From: Asticcacaulis excentricus CB 48
GTDB lineage: Bacteria; Pseudomonadota; Alphaproteobacteria; Caulobacterales; Caulobacteraceae
NCBI RefSeq assembly: GCF_000175215.2
Contig: NC_014816.1
Coordinates: 1 to 64,000, forward strand
Reading direction: 5' to 3'
DNA: 64,000 nucleotides
Made by a program: the position numbers and the translations under genes. The notes under the pieces are model-generated. The model made no database searches, was not told the origin of the DNA, and was given only the letters and a program-made list of their open reading frames with translations. Numbering within the stretch: position 1 is the first letter of the stretch; each line of letters begins with the position of its first letter. Below are positions 54,747 through 62,716 of this stretch, piece after piece.

Positions 54747-55119
54747 AGGGCTATCTCTCGCTTCTTGCCCCCTATGTATAGAGCCTGAGCGGCAGCACAA
54801 GGGGACCGCAGTGAGATTCCATCGGCAAAAGCCTCGCGCAGCTGGCGCACTTGGCGTGGCGCCACGAAATAGAGATCACCCTATATAGGGAGTTGGGCCG
54901 GTCAGGGGCTTGCGCAACGGGGTAGCGCTGTTTGGCGTCAATGACGTCAAGGCGTTGGCCGCGCAAGCTAGAAGGGCGGTTTTCACCTTCCTAGGTTTAG
55001 ACCAAACTCTAAAATGCAGTGGCCGGCCAAAAAGGAGATGGAGGGGCGCGCCATTGGCTCAGATGCCCGCGTTTGTGTAGCCTAGGGGCGGTGGTCAACC
55101 TCCTGGGCGCGGCGCTATG
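54747..55119. other. Spacer between rsmI and gshB
   Basis: In many proteobacteria a YraN (UPF0102) gene lies between rsmI and gshB. Here I find no open frame for it. A short stretch on the minus strand near 54800-54870 reads VAPRQVRQLREAFADGIS, weakly like a YraN segment, and is preceded by a stop, so a remnant is possible. A perfect 12-bp palindrome CCCTATATAGGG lies at 54879-54890 and could belong to a gshB promoter. Confidence 0.35.
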
Positions 55120-55971
55120 TCATTTCAAATCCAGCGCCCGCTTGTAGATAACCTTGCGCGGCAGGTCGAACTTCTGCGCCAGCAAAGCCGCAGCTTCGGA
55201 CGGCGGCAGGGTTTTCAACGCGTCAATTATGGCCGCATCCAGATCGTCGGCAGAGGTTGCCTCGGCCTGACCCGGCCCGATCAGCACCACAATCTCGCCC
55301 TTCGGTTCTTGAAGTTCGCGACAGTCGATCAGTTCACCGAGCGTGCCGCGCACGCAGGTTTCATAAAGCTTAGTCAGTTCGCGGCACACGGCAGCCGGAC
55401 GCTCGCCCAGAACGGCGCGCATATCGCTCAGAGACTCGTGAAGGCGGGGACCGGTTTCAAAGAAAACGACTGTCGATTCAAGGGCCTTAAAATCGGACAG
55501 AAAGGTCTTCCTAGCTGATGATTTGTTGGGCACAAACCCTGCAAACATAAAGCGGTCTGTCGGCAATCCGGCCAGACACAGAGCCGCCATCACCGCCGAG
55601 GGACCCGGGATAGGATGGACCCGTGCGCCCGCTTCCAACGCTATGTTGACCAGTCGGAACCCCGGATCAGACACCAGAGGCGTCCCGGCATCGGAGACCT
55701 GGGCCACGATCTCACCGGCGTGCAGGCGGGTCAGGATTTCCGGAATAACTTGCGGCCCCGAATGGTCATCGTAGCGGATCAGCTTTTTCTTGAGGTCATA
55801 GGCCGATAGCAGCTTGCCCGTCACCCGTGTGTCCTCGCACAACACCACGTCGGCAGCGCGCAGCACGTCAAGCGCGCGCAAGGTGATGTCGCGCAGATTA
55901 CCGATCGGCGTGGCAATGATATAGAGCCCCCCTTCGACAGGGCGGGGCTGTGGGGCAAAGAAATCGCTCAT
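55120..55971 (-). CDS. rsmI: 16S rRNA C1402 2'-O-methyltransferase RsmI
   Basis: SAM-dependent enzyme that methylates the 2'-OH of C1402 in 16S rRNA. The 283-residue tetrapyrrole-methylase fold begins with GGLYIIATPIGNLRDITLRA (about residues 14-33), then DVVLCEDTRVTGKLL, and VSDAGTPLVSDPGFRLV with the SAM-binding glycine-rich region, followed by PGPSAVMAALCLAGLPTDRF. The length is normal. The start at 55971 (MSDFFAPQPRPVEGG) follows the hypothetical gene by 36 bases on the same strand. Confidence 0.96.
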   Translation of the reverse strand: MSDFFAPQPRPVEGGLYIIATPIGNLRDITLRALDVLRAADVVLCEDTRVTGKLLSAYDLKKKLIRYDDHSGPQVIPEILTRLHAGEIVAQVSDAGTPLVSDPGFRLVNIALEAGARVHPIPGPSAVMAALCLAGLPTDRFMFAGFVPNKSSARKTFLSDFKALESTVVFFETGPRLHESLSDMRAVLGERPAAVCRELTKLYETCVRGTLGELIDCRELQEPKGEIVVLIGPGQAEATSADDLDAAIIDALKTLPPSEAAALLAQKFDLPRKVIYKRALDLK

Positions 55972-56007
55972 GCCCCTATCTGGCGCATGGGCCGCCGTTT
56001 GGAAAGC

Positions 56008-56610
56008 CTAAATAATGCCCGCGCAGGTACGCGCCAGTGCCTTGCGCCGCGCCACACTCAGCTCCAGGCCCGTGACCTTCCAGTCGAGGCCGTTGCGCGA
56101 CACCACCAGATAGTCGTCACCGCTGATACGGTACTGGCGCGCCGCAAAGCTGCCGTAACGGATGCGCGGATCGGGTTTCCAGTTAAGTTTGGCCGGTTGC
56201 GGTTTTAGGTATTTGAGCAGGGTAACAAACCCCTGCGCCTCGCCGGCCGTCTGGGCACACAGGTGCAGGTCGATGGTCTTTTCGGGTTCCGGCTCAGGGG
56301 CGGGTTTTTGTTTGCCACCAAGTAGCGACGCGCCCTTGTCCCACATCCGTTGCAGCAAGCCTCCCTTTTGTTCGGCAGGCTTTGGTGCCGCAACGGGGAC
56401 CACCTCATAAGGGGCGATGTCGCTGTAGAGGCGGTTGGTGATAGACGTGCCGTCGATAAGGGGTTCGACACGGGACACCTTACCGGAACTCGCATAGGTC
56501 AGAGTGTCGATGGCCACGACCTGCGCCCGATAGACATCCCAACACACAAGACCGCCGATGACGACCACCAAAACCGTCAAAACGATCAGAATTCTGCGCC
56601 ATTTGTGCAT
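56008..56610 (-). CDS. Membrane-anchored protein of unknown function (DUF2939-like)
   Basis: 200-residue protein starting MHKWRRILIVLTVLVVVIGG, a single N-terminal membrane helix with positive residues inside, so the rest faces the periplasm. It has an acidic Pro-rich linker (KQKPAPEPEPEKT, about residues 110-122) and a C-terminal part with YRISGDDYLVVSRNGLDWKV that recalls the beta strands of DUF2939 proteins. No catalytic motif is visible. GGGGGC precedes the ATG at 56610; the upstream in-frame extension is not conserved-looking. It lies in the run rdgB-hemW-this-rsmI-gshB, 47 bases after hemW. Function unknown. Confidence 0.6.
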   Translation of the reverse strand: MHKWRRILIVLTVLVVVIGGLVCWDVYRAQVVAIDTLTYASSGKVSRVEPLIDGTSITNRLYSDIAPYEVVPVAAPKPAEQKGGLLQRMWDKGASLLGGKQKPAPEPEPEKTIDLHLCAQTAGEAQGFVTLLKYLKPQPAKLNWKPDPRIRYGSFAARQYRISGDDYLVVSRNGLDWKVTGLELSVARRKALARTCAGII

Positions 56611-56657
56611 GGGAAGCCCCCTATCTACCTCTTGTTTACGCGGCAAAACGGCAAAAA

Positions 56658-57800
56658 TTATGACAAAAGCTCCAGGAGCAGCCGGTCGAGTACAACCCGG
56701 CCCTTCGGCGTAGCGCGTAGACGCTCCCGCGTCGCTTCGAGAAAGCCCCCGGCAATCAGCTCATCGCTTTTGTTCAGCGGCAGCCCGGCAATGCGTTCAA
56801 GCCGCACACCTTCAATCAGACGCAACCCCAGCATCAGCGCCTCTTCGCTGGCCTCTTCGGGTGATAAGGGTTCGCGCGTCACGCTGTGGCCGGTTTCGCG
56901 GACACGCGCGATATAGGCTTTGAGATCAGGCTCAGCGACCGTGGCGTGACGCGCCTTGTCAAACGTCAGGCGACCATGCGCGCCTGGTCCTATGCCCACA
57001 TAGTCCACGCCTTCCCAGACGTTTATATTGTGCTTCGAACGCGCCTCTTTACCACGTGCATGGTTGGACACCTCATAGGCCTCATAGCCCAGTTCGGTCA
57101 GAACAGACTGGGTTTGATCATAGAAGGCTTCACCCCGTTCCGGGTCGGGAATGCGTAACTGCCCTCGCCGGGCTGCCCGCCCGAAGGCGGTCTCGGATTC
57201 GATAGTCAGTTGATAGGGCGAGATATGTTCGACACCCAGATGGGCCGCCCGCCGCAGCTCATCTTCCCAGTTTTCAAGACTTTGGTCTGGCAGGGCGTAG
57301 ATCAGGTCCAGCGACACCCGGTCAAACACAGACAGGGCTGTCTCTAATCCCATGAGCGCTTCGCGTGCCGAATGATTGCGCCCCAGAAAACGCAGCGCCG
57401 CGTCATTCAGCGACTGGATCCCGATCGACAGGCGGTTAATGCCCGCCGCCTGAAAGGCGCGATAACGGGCGATTTCGGCATCCGTCGGATTAGCCTCCAG
57501 CGTGATTTCGATATCATTAGTAACCGGAAACAGGGTTTTAGCCTCGTTGATCACAGCCGCCACCCAGTCGGGCTTCATCAGCGAAGGCGTACCACCGCCA
57601 AAAAAAACCGAGACCAGACGACGCGGCCCCAGCCACGACGCCTGCATCCTCAGATCGGCACGGATCGCCTCAAAGAGGGCATTTTGTGTGTCGGCCTGAC
57701 CACGATCGCGCGTTACATTGAAATCACAATAGGGACAGATGCGCGAACAGTACGGCCAGTGGATATAGAGAGCGACGGGGGCGGATGTCAGAACAGCCAT
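56658..57800 (-). CDS. hemW: HemW-type radical SAM protein (haem chaperone)
   Basis: 380-residue radical SAM protein, formerly annotated as oxygen-independent coproporphyrinogen oxidase. The [4Fe-4S] motif CSRICPYC (CxxxCxxC) is near residues 18-25, within ALYIHWPYCSRICPYCDFN. Further in are VFFGGGTPSLMKPDW, EITLEANPTD, GINRLSIGIQSLND and VSLDLIYALPDQ. HemW proteins lack the extra N-terminal elements of HemN and bind haem for transfer to respiratory enzymes. The short N terminus (no upstream HemN extension) supports HemW. It overlaps rdgB by 13 bases, so translation is coupled. Confidence 0.93.
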   Translation of the reverse strand: MAVLTSAPVALYIHWPYCSRICPYCDFNVTRDRGQADTQNALFEAIRADLRMQASWLGPRRLVSVFFGGGTPSLMKPDWVAAVINEAKTLFPVTNDIEITLEANPTDAEIARYRAFQAAGINRLSIGIQSLNDAALRFLGRNHSAREALMGLETALSVFDRVSLDLIYALPDQSLENWEDELRRAAHLGVEHISPYQLTIESETAFGRAARRGQLRIPDPERGEAFYDQTQSVLTELGYEAYEVSNHARGKEARSKHNINVWEGVDYVGIGPGAHGRLTFDKARHATVAEPDLKAYIARVRETGHSVTREPLSPEEASEEALMLGLRLIEGVRLERIAGLPLNKSDELIAGGFLEATRERLRATPKGRVVLDRLLLELLS

Positions 57801-58399
57801 GCCTTCAACTGTTCGAAGGCCAGATGGCGGTGGCTGAGGCTGTCTTTCAGCACGTCATCCATCTCGGCATAGGTGATCTCATAGCCATCCGGCTGAAAGA
57901 TGGGGTCGTAACCGAATCCCTTGTCGCCGCGCGGGGCGACAATATTGCCATGCACCACGCCTTCGAAGACGACCGCGTGGCCTTCGGGCCAGGCGACGGC
58001 CAGAGCCGAAGTAAACCACGCCCGCGTGGAATAGGTCTCGGGATTATGGACCTCCGCCTGAATCATCTTGTGGTGGATGATTTCCATGGCGCGCGGAAAA
58101 TCCTTCTGCGGCCCGGCCCAGCGGGCGCTGTAAATACCCGGATCACCATTTAAGGCGGCGATGCTCAGGCCTGAATCGTCGGCCAGAGCCGGCAGACCCG
58201 CCGCCATTGCCGCATGGCGCGCCTTGAGGATGGCATTGCCGATAAAGCTGTTTTCCGTCTCATCCGGCTCCGGAAGACCCAGACTGCCCGCCGAGACAAC
58301 CTCAAACCGGCCATTGAGTAGGCTGTCGATTTCGCGCGCCTTGCCCGGATTGTGGGTAGCGGCAATCAGCTTCTGACCGGCAACAAGCGAAATCGACAT
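57788..58399 (-). CDS. rdgB: RdgB/HAM1 family non-canonical purine NTP pyrophosphatase
   Basis: Hydrolyses dITP, ITP and XTP to the monophosphates, keeping these out of DNA. The 203-residue protein has the diagnostic AATHNPGKAREIDSLL near residues 13-28, DETENSFIGNAILKARHAA, LADDSGLSIAALNGDPGIYS and, near the end, PRGDKGFGYDPIFQPDGYE. GGAGACTTCTC precedes the ATG at 58399; the open frame upstream to 58558 is not conserved. It overlaps hemW and is transcribed away from the DUF2975 gene. Confidence 0.95.
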   Translation of the reverse strand: MSISLVAGQKLIAATHNPGKAREIDSLLNGRFEVVSAGSLGLPEPDETENSFIGNAILKARHAAMAAGLPALADDSGLSIAALNGDPGIYSARWAGPQKDFPRAMEIIHHKMIQAEVHNPETYSTRAWFTSALAVAWPEGHAVVFEGVVHGNIVAPRGDKGFGYDPIFQPDGYEITYAEMDDVLKDSLSHRHLAFEQLKAWLF

Positions 58400-58517
58400 G
58401 AGAAGTCTCCGTTTGCGGACTGTGTAGCCTATGCTGCGCGCAATGAAAAAGCCGTAATTTGGCGATGACCATTTTTTGTGGCAGAGATCGTTTTCATTCC
58501 TCGGCATAGGATAGCTC

Positions 58518-59039
58518 ATGCGTTTTCTGGGCCCGCGTTCGATTTCCAGCCTGCTCAAGACGGCCCTCGATGTCGTCTATTACGGCCTGTTCGCTATGAT
58601 CGTAGCCGTGGGGATCGCCGCCTTGTGTTTGTTGTCAGTGCCAACGCTTGCCGCCGAAGTGATGGCGCGCATGAAGATGGTGGCGCAGATCAACGGCACG
58701 CAGCAGGCGATCCTTATGCTGGCCTTCGCGGTGTCACTCTCAGGCTATCTGCTGATCATGCGTTGGACACGACAGGTTTTTCGCACCCTGGCCGAAGGTG
58801 ATGTCTTCCACCCGGACAATACGCTGCGCCTTCGCTGGATCGGCTTCGGACTGGCCGGAGTAGAGCTTTATTCCTATGCGTCGCGCGCTCTGGCTGAGGC
58901 CATACTTAAAATGCCGGTGGAGCCCGTCTATGGGATGCGGGCTGTGACGGCATGGTTTTCGGTGCTGGTCGTCTTCGTTTTGGCCGAAGTGTTCAAGGAA
59001 GGGGCGCGGCTGAGGGCCGAAGCCAATCTGACCATATGA
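58518..59039 (+). CDS. DUF2975 membrane protein
   Basis: 173-residue integral membrane protein with about four hydrophobic segments (roughly residues 18-42, 62-82, 102-120 and 142-160). The RTLAEGDVFHPDNTLRLRWI block between segments 2 and 3 is typical of DUF2975. These proteins are commonly paired with a small XRE regulator, as here: the stop and the next start overlap as ATGA (59036-59039). Function unknown; a role in signal transfer to the partner regulator is only inferred. Confidence 0.8.
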   Translation: MRFLGPRSISSLLKTALDVVYYGLFAMIVAVGIAALCLLSVPTLAAEVMARMKMVAQINGTQQAILMLAFAVSLSGYLLIMRWTRQVFRTLAEGDVFHPDNTLRLRWIGFGLAGVELYSYASRALAEAILKMPVEPVYGMRAVTAWFSVLVVFVLAEVFKEGARLRAEANLTI

Positions 59040-59245
59040 GTGTAACCATCTGTCTGAGCGAGCAACTGGCGCGGCGGCGTTTGTCTCTGGTCGAACTGTC
59101 CGACCGGACAGGGATCGCTGTGCGGCATCTGGAATTGCTGCGCGATCAGAAGGCCGTGGCCGTACGGCTGCGCACTCTGGAATCGCTGTGCCGGGCGCTC
59201 AACTGCACGCCCGGCGATCTCTTGGTCATAAAGGACGAAGAATAG
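59036..59245 (+). CDS. Small XRE-type DNA-binding protein
   Basis: 69-residue Cro/CI-like protein of the YozG type. A helix-turn-helix fits LARRRLSLVELSDRTGIAVR followed by HLELLRDQKAVAVRLRTLES, ending in CRALNCTPGDLLVIKDEE, the usual close of this group. It overlaps the DUF2975 gene by four bases and is therefore translationally coupled. It ends three bases before the convergent rph gene. It probably regulates its own operon, with the membrane protein as modulator, as assumed for similar pairs. Confidence 0.88.
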   Translation: MSVTICLSEQLARRRLSLVELSDRTGIAVRHLELLRDQKAVAVRLRTLESLCRALNCTPGDLLVIKDEE

Positions 59246-59248
59246 GTT

Positions 59249-60001
59249 TTACTTGCCCGCCGCCTCGCGTTGCAGGGCAAACAGTTCCGTCGCCCCTTGG
59301 GTCGCCAGGTCGAACAGGGTGTTGAACTCGTCGCGTGAGAAGCCGCGCTTTTCGCCGGTAGCCTGAATTTCAACGATGTGCCCTGAACCGGTCAGCACAA
59401 AGTTCGAATCCGTCTCTGCAGTCGAATCCTCGTCGTAGTCGAGGTCGAGCACCGGCACATTTTCAAAGACGCCGCAGGACACGGCCGCGACCTGATCAAT
59501 AATCGGGCTTGCGGAAATCAGCTTCTGCTCCAAAAGCTTGTCGCACGCCAAAGATAAGGCCACCCAGGCCGCGGTGATTGAGGCGCAGCGTGTCCCACCA
59601 TCGGCCTGAATCACATCGCAATCGAGCGTAATCTGGCGCTCACCCAGCGCCTTGAGATCGACGACAGCGCGTAACGAGCGCCCGATCAGGCGCTGGATTT
59701 CCTGCGTGCGGCCCGACTGCTTGCCGGCAGCGGCTTCTCGGCGCGAACGGGTGTGGGTCGAACGCGGCAACATGCCGTATTCCGCCGTCACCCAACCCTG
59801 CCCCTTGCCCTTCAGGAAGGGCGGTACGCCCTGTTCCACCGACGCCGTGGCCAGCACCTTGGTATGGCCCACCGTGATCAGACACGAGCCTTCGGCATAA
59901 CGCGTCACACCGGTTTCCAGCGTCACCTTGCGTAACTGATCCGCCTGACGGTTGGACGGGCGAAAGGTTTTCAAGGCGTTCAGGGCGTCGAATTGCGACA
60001 T
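59249..60001 (-). CDS. rph: Ribonuclease PH
   Basis: Phosphorolytic 3'-5' exoribonuclease that trims tRNA precursors. The 250-residue protein begins MSQFDALNALKTFRPSNRQA, then has RKVTLETGVTRYAEGSCLI, MLPRSTHTRSRREAAAGKQS (basic tRNA-binding stretch), GRTQEIQRLIGRSLRAVVDL, LDCDVIQADGGTRCASITAA and DLDYDEDSTAETDSNFVLTG with catalytic acidic residues. GGAGG eight bases before the ATG at 60001 supports this start over the GTG 15 bases upstream. Slightly longer than E. coli RNase PH, as usual for this group. Confidence 0.96.
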   Translation of the reverse strand: MSQFDALNALKTFRPSNRQADQLRKVTLETGVTRYAEGSCLITVGHTKVLATASVEQGVPPFLKGKGQGWVTAEYGMLPRSTHTRSRREAAAGKQSGRTQEIQRLIGRSLRAVVDLKALGERQITLDCDVIQADGGTRCASITAAWVALSLACDKLLEQKLISASPIIDQVAAVSCGVFENVPVLDLDYDEDSTAETDSNFVLTGSGHIVEIQATGEKRGFSRDEFNTLFDLATQGATELFALQREAAGK

Positions 60002-60190
60002 GGCGTGGACCTCCATTAGATGCGGACGTGCCTACCAGCATAGGTTCGCTTCGGCAAAGGTTTTTGTCTCAGGCCCCCTAAACACGAATATAAACACAAG
60101 AGGCCGACTTAAATCCGCCCTCCAATGTCGCCAAACCCTATCGTTGACTCGTCGCTTGCCACAGCTATTGTGACAAAAAAAGGAGGGGTC

Positions 60191-60490
60191 ATGTCGGGGG
60201 ATATTGTCTCTTTAACCGTCGTACAGACTGACTATACGCCGTTCTTACTGAGCCTGTTTGCAGGCTGGATCGTTTTGTTTGTCGGGGTCTTAATCCGAGG
60301 TCGGCGCTTTGCGTTTTTTGCCCTTCCGCTGGGGATTGCAATCCCACTGGCCCACCTTGCTCTGGCAGGCTTATGGAAAAGTCTCCTCGTTTTCGAAATC
60401 GTGGCTTGGAATGCGACCTATTGGCTTATTCCCGGCCTGATGGTGAGCGGCCTTGGCCTGTTAATCCGACGGGTATCCGCGAACACCTAA
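60191..60490 (+). CDS. Small membrane protein of unknown function
   Basis: 99-residue protein with about three hydrophobic segments (roughly residues 17-37, 43-62 and 75-92) and a basic C-terminal end (LLIRRVSANT). AGGAGGGG directly before the ATG at 60191 is an excellent ribosome binding site, which makes this a likely real gene. No family recognised. It lies between divergent rph and a convergent small secreted protein gene, with no evident operon partner. Confidence 0.55.
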   Translation: MSGDIVSLTVVQTDYTPFLLSLFAGWIVLFVGVLIRGRRFAFFALPLGIAIPLAHLALAGLWKSLLVFEIVAWNATYWLIPGLMVSGLGLLIRRVSANT

Positions 60491-60509
60491 AGCGCACTGC
60501 AGCCGTTAT

Positions 60510-60830
60510 CTAATCCCGCTTTTCGTCGACCTTGCGCGAGACCTTGCAGTCTTTATCAACGCAGGCATAGGTGTTGCCGTCCTCATCGACCGGCTCCTTG
60601 CCCTTGTCTTTCAGCGACTTGGTGACGCGCCAAGGTCCTCTGAGGGGCTCAAAATCACTGGTTTTAGCTTTTGGTTTCGGCTTGTACGCACTGGGGATTT
60701 CGCTCGTCGCAGTGTCGGTACGCGTTTTGAACACGGGGGGCTTGGTCAGGGTCACTACGTCATTGGCCTGAGCGATACCGGCGCCCATCAGCGCCACCAC
60801 CGCGACCGTCATAAAGACTTTTTTTTGCAT
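60510..60830 (-). CDS. Small secreted protein of unknown function
   Basis: 106-residue precursor with a Sec signal peptide (MQKKVFMTVAVVALMGAGIA, cleavage near AQA-N), followed by a basic mature part and a conserved-looking close with two cysteines in YACVDKDCKVSRKVDE, possibly a disulphide. The core FEPLRGPWRVTKSLKDKGKE is unfamiliar. GGAGG five bases before the ATG supports the start. It is convergent with the preceding small membrane gene and divergent from hrcA. Function unknown. Confidence 0.65.
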   Translation of the reverse strand: MQKKVFMTVAVVALMGAGIAQANDVVTLTKPPVFKTRTDTATSEIPSAYKPKPKAKTSDFEPLRGPWRVTKSLKDKGKEPVDEDGNTYACVDKDCKVSRKVDEKRD

Positions 60831-60950
60831 CAAAACCTCCCCGTTCAGGTGTCCCTATGCAGCCCTGCAATCGTGGCAATTTGGCGGCAAATGCGACGCC
60901 TCATGCGAAGCCTCTTCACAAGCGCGCAAAGGCTTCTATATCCTTATGTC

Positions 60951-62039
60951 ATGAAGACATCGCTCTCGACCCTGATGAGTGGCACGGCCTCGCTGACCGA
61001 ACTGGACACGCGGGCGCGTGAGGTATTTCGTCAAGTCGTCGAGTCTTATCTAGAAACCGGGGAGCCGGTGGGGTCGCGCACCCTGTCGAAGGGTGGAATT
61101 GCCCTGTCCCCGGCGTCGATCCGCAACACCCTGTCCGATCTCGCCGAACTGGGCCTGCTCAGTGCGCCACATATTTCCGCCGGGCGTATGCCAACGCATC
61201 AGGGTCTGCGCCTGTTCGTAGATGGCCTGCTGGAGGTCGGCGACGTGGCCCAGGACGCCAAGCGCGAGATCGAAGCACGCCTGACAGCCAGAGGCATGAC
61301 CTTTGACAGCGCCCTGCGCGAAGCCTCGAACCTGCTGTCGGGGCTGGCGGGTGGGGCGGGTGTGGTCATGACGCCTTCGTTTGAGGCCGGGGTGCGTTAT
61401 GTCGAATTCATCAAGCTGGCCCCTGATCAGGCGCTGGCGGTGCTGGTTTTCGATGACGGGCGGGTCGAAAATCGACTGATGACGCTTGATCCGGGGGTAA
61501 CGCCTGCCGACCTGATCGAAGCCTCCAACTATCTCAGTACGCGCCTTAGGGGGCGCACGCTCAGCGAGGCCGGGCACGACCTGCGCGCCGAGCTTGAGGC
61601 CGAGCGTCAACTCCTCAATGAGGCGGCAACCGGTCTTATCGCACGCGGACTGGCCGCCTGGGCGGGCGGCGAGACGGATAAGCGTGCCTTGATCGTGCGG
61701 GGGCAGGCCAATCTGCTGGAGGCTTCGGCACTTGAAGACCTGGAGCGGGTGCGCGCCCTGTTCGAGGACCTGGAAGAAAAGGAAGAGCTTATCAACCTGC
61801 TCGACAATGTGCGTTCGGCACAGGGGGTAAGAATTTTTATCGGATCAGAATCGAAACTGTTTTCTTTGTCCGGTTCGGCTGTTATTGCAGCGCCCTATAT
61901 GATGGGCGGTCAGACCCAGAAGGTCGTCGGCGCCATCGGCGTCATCGGGCCCGCCCGGTTGAATTATGCGCGCATCATCCCACTTGTGGATTACACCGCG
62001 AAAATCCTCGGCCGCCTGCTGGAGCAGGAACGGCCCTAA
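60951..62039 (+). CDS. hrcA: Heat-inducible transcription repressor HrcA
   Basis: Repressor of groESL-type heat-shock genes, which binds CIRCE elements and needs GroEL for activity. The 362-residue protein opens with LDTRAREVFRQVVESYLETG then EPVGSRTLSKGGIALSPASI, the winged-helix region characteristic of HrcA, followed by GLLSAPHISAGRMPTHQGLR. The rest, including VIAAPYMMGGQTQKVVGAIG near the C terminus, is the dimerisation part. Starts at 60951 or at ATG 60975 are possible and neither has a clear ribosome binding site. No CIRCE element is visible upstream. grpE follows 20 bases later. Confidence 0.95.
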   Translation: MKTSLSTLMSGTASLTELDTRAREVFRQVVESYLETGEPVGSRTLSKGGIALSPASIRNTLSDLAELGLLSAPHISAGRMPTHQGLRLFVDGLLEVGDVAQDAKREIEARLTARGMTFDSALREASNLLSGLAGGAGVVMTPSFEAGVRYVEFIKLAPDQALAVLVFDDGRVENRLMTLDPGVTPADLIEASNYLSTRLRGRTLSEAGHDLRAELEAERQLLNEAATGLIARGLAAWAGGETDKRALIVRGQANLLEASALEDLERVRALFEDLEEKEELINLLDNVRSAQGVRIFIGSESKLFSLSGSAVIAAPYMMGGQTQKVVGAIGVIGPARLNYARIIPLVDYTAKILGRLLEQERP

Positions 62040-62059
62040 CCCACAGAGTCTAAAGAGTA

Positions 62060-62656
62060 ATGAGCGAAGAACATACTGAACAAGACGCCCCGTTCGCCAA
62101 TGACGCCATCGACACGCTGAACGCGGCGCTGGAGCAGCTTCAGGCCGAAAACGCCGCACTCAAGGAGCAGGCGCTGCGATATGCTGCCGAGGCCGAAAAC
62201 GTCAAACGCCGCGCCGAGCGCGAAATGAATGACGCGCGCGCCTATGCCATCCAGCGCTTTTCGCGCGACCTTCTGGGCGTGGCCGACGTGCTGCAACGCG
62301 CGCTTCAGGCTGTCCCGGGGCAGGTCGAAGACCCGGCGTTCAAAAACTTCGTCTCCGGTATCGAGATGACGGAAAAGGAACTGGCCGGGGCCTTTGAAAA
62401 GAACGGTGTCAAGAAAATTGCACCGCTCAAGGGCGACAAGTTCGATCCCAACTTCCATCAAGCCGTGATGGAGCAACCTTCCACTGAGGTTGAGGGTGGC
62501 AGCGTCCTGATGGTCATGCAGGCGGGCTATGAACTGTTCGGCCGCACGATCCGCCCTGCCATGGTCGTGACAGCGGCCAAAACGGCCAGCGCCGCCAACG
62601 GGGCTTATAATGGCAGCGATACCGCCTCTGGCGGCACAGTCAATACGCAGGCGTAA
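62060..62656 (+). CDS. grpE: GrpE nucleotide exchange factor
   Basis: Releases ADP from DnaK in the DnaK-DnaJ-GrpE chaperone cycle. The 198-residue protein has a long coiled coil (about residues 14-70, LQAENAALKEQALRYAAEAE then NVKRRAEREMNDARAYAIQR), a four-helix dimer part and the C-terminal beta domain with KGDKFDPNFHQAVMEQPSTE and VLMVMQAGYELFGRTIRPAMV. It sits 20 bases after hrcA, the usual hrcA-grpE pair, and ends before a strong hairpin. Confidence 0.96.
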   Translation: MSEEHTEQDAPFANDAIDTLNAALEQLQAENAALKEQALRYAAEAENVKRRAEREMNDARAYAIQRFSRDLLGVADVLQRALQAVPGQVEDPAFKNFVSGIEMTEKELAGAFEKNGVKKIAPLKGDKFDPNFHQAVMEQPSTEVEGGSVLMVMQAGYELFGRTIRPAMVVTAAKTASAANGAYNGSDTASGGTVNTQA

Positions 62657-62665
62657 CAGACGAAA

Positions 62666-62689
62666 TACCTCCCCGCTTGCGGGGAGGTA
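62666..62689. terminator. Hairpin after grpE
   Basis: Perfect 11-bp arms TACCTCCCCGC / GCGGGGAGGTA (62666-62676 and 62679-62689) with a minimal loop, starting nine bases after the grpE stop. There is no T run on either side, so it may be a bidirectional terminator or a copy of a small repeat; it shares its core with the hairpin after purH. Confidence 0.55.
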
Positions 62690-62716
62690 AACTGACCTGT
62701 CTGACGGGAATTTGGC

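Noticed and set aside
54772..54966. Possible YraN (UPF0102) remnant between rsmI and gshB
   Set aside because: Only a short stretch (VAPRQVRQLREAF) is suggestive and it is bounded by stops; too weak to annotate as a pseudogene.
60914..60949. Sigma-32 promoter for hrcA (CTTATGT at 60943-60949)
   Set aside because: No CTTG-like box 17 or 18 bases upstream, and the element abuts the start codon.
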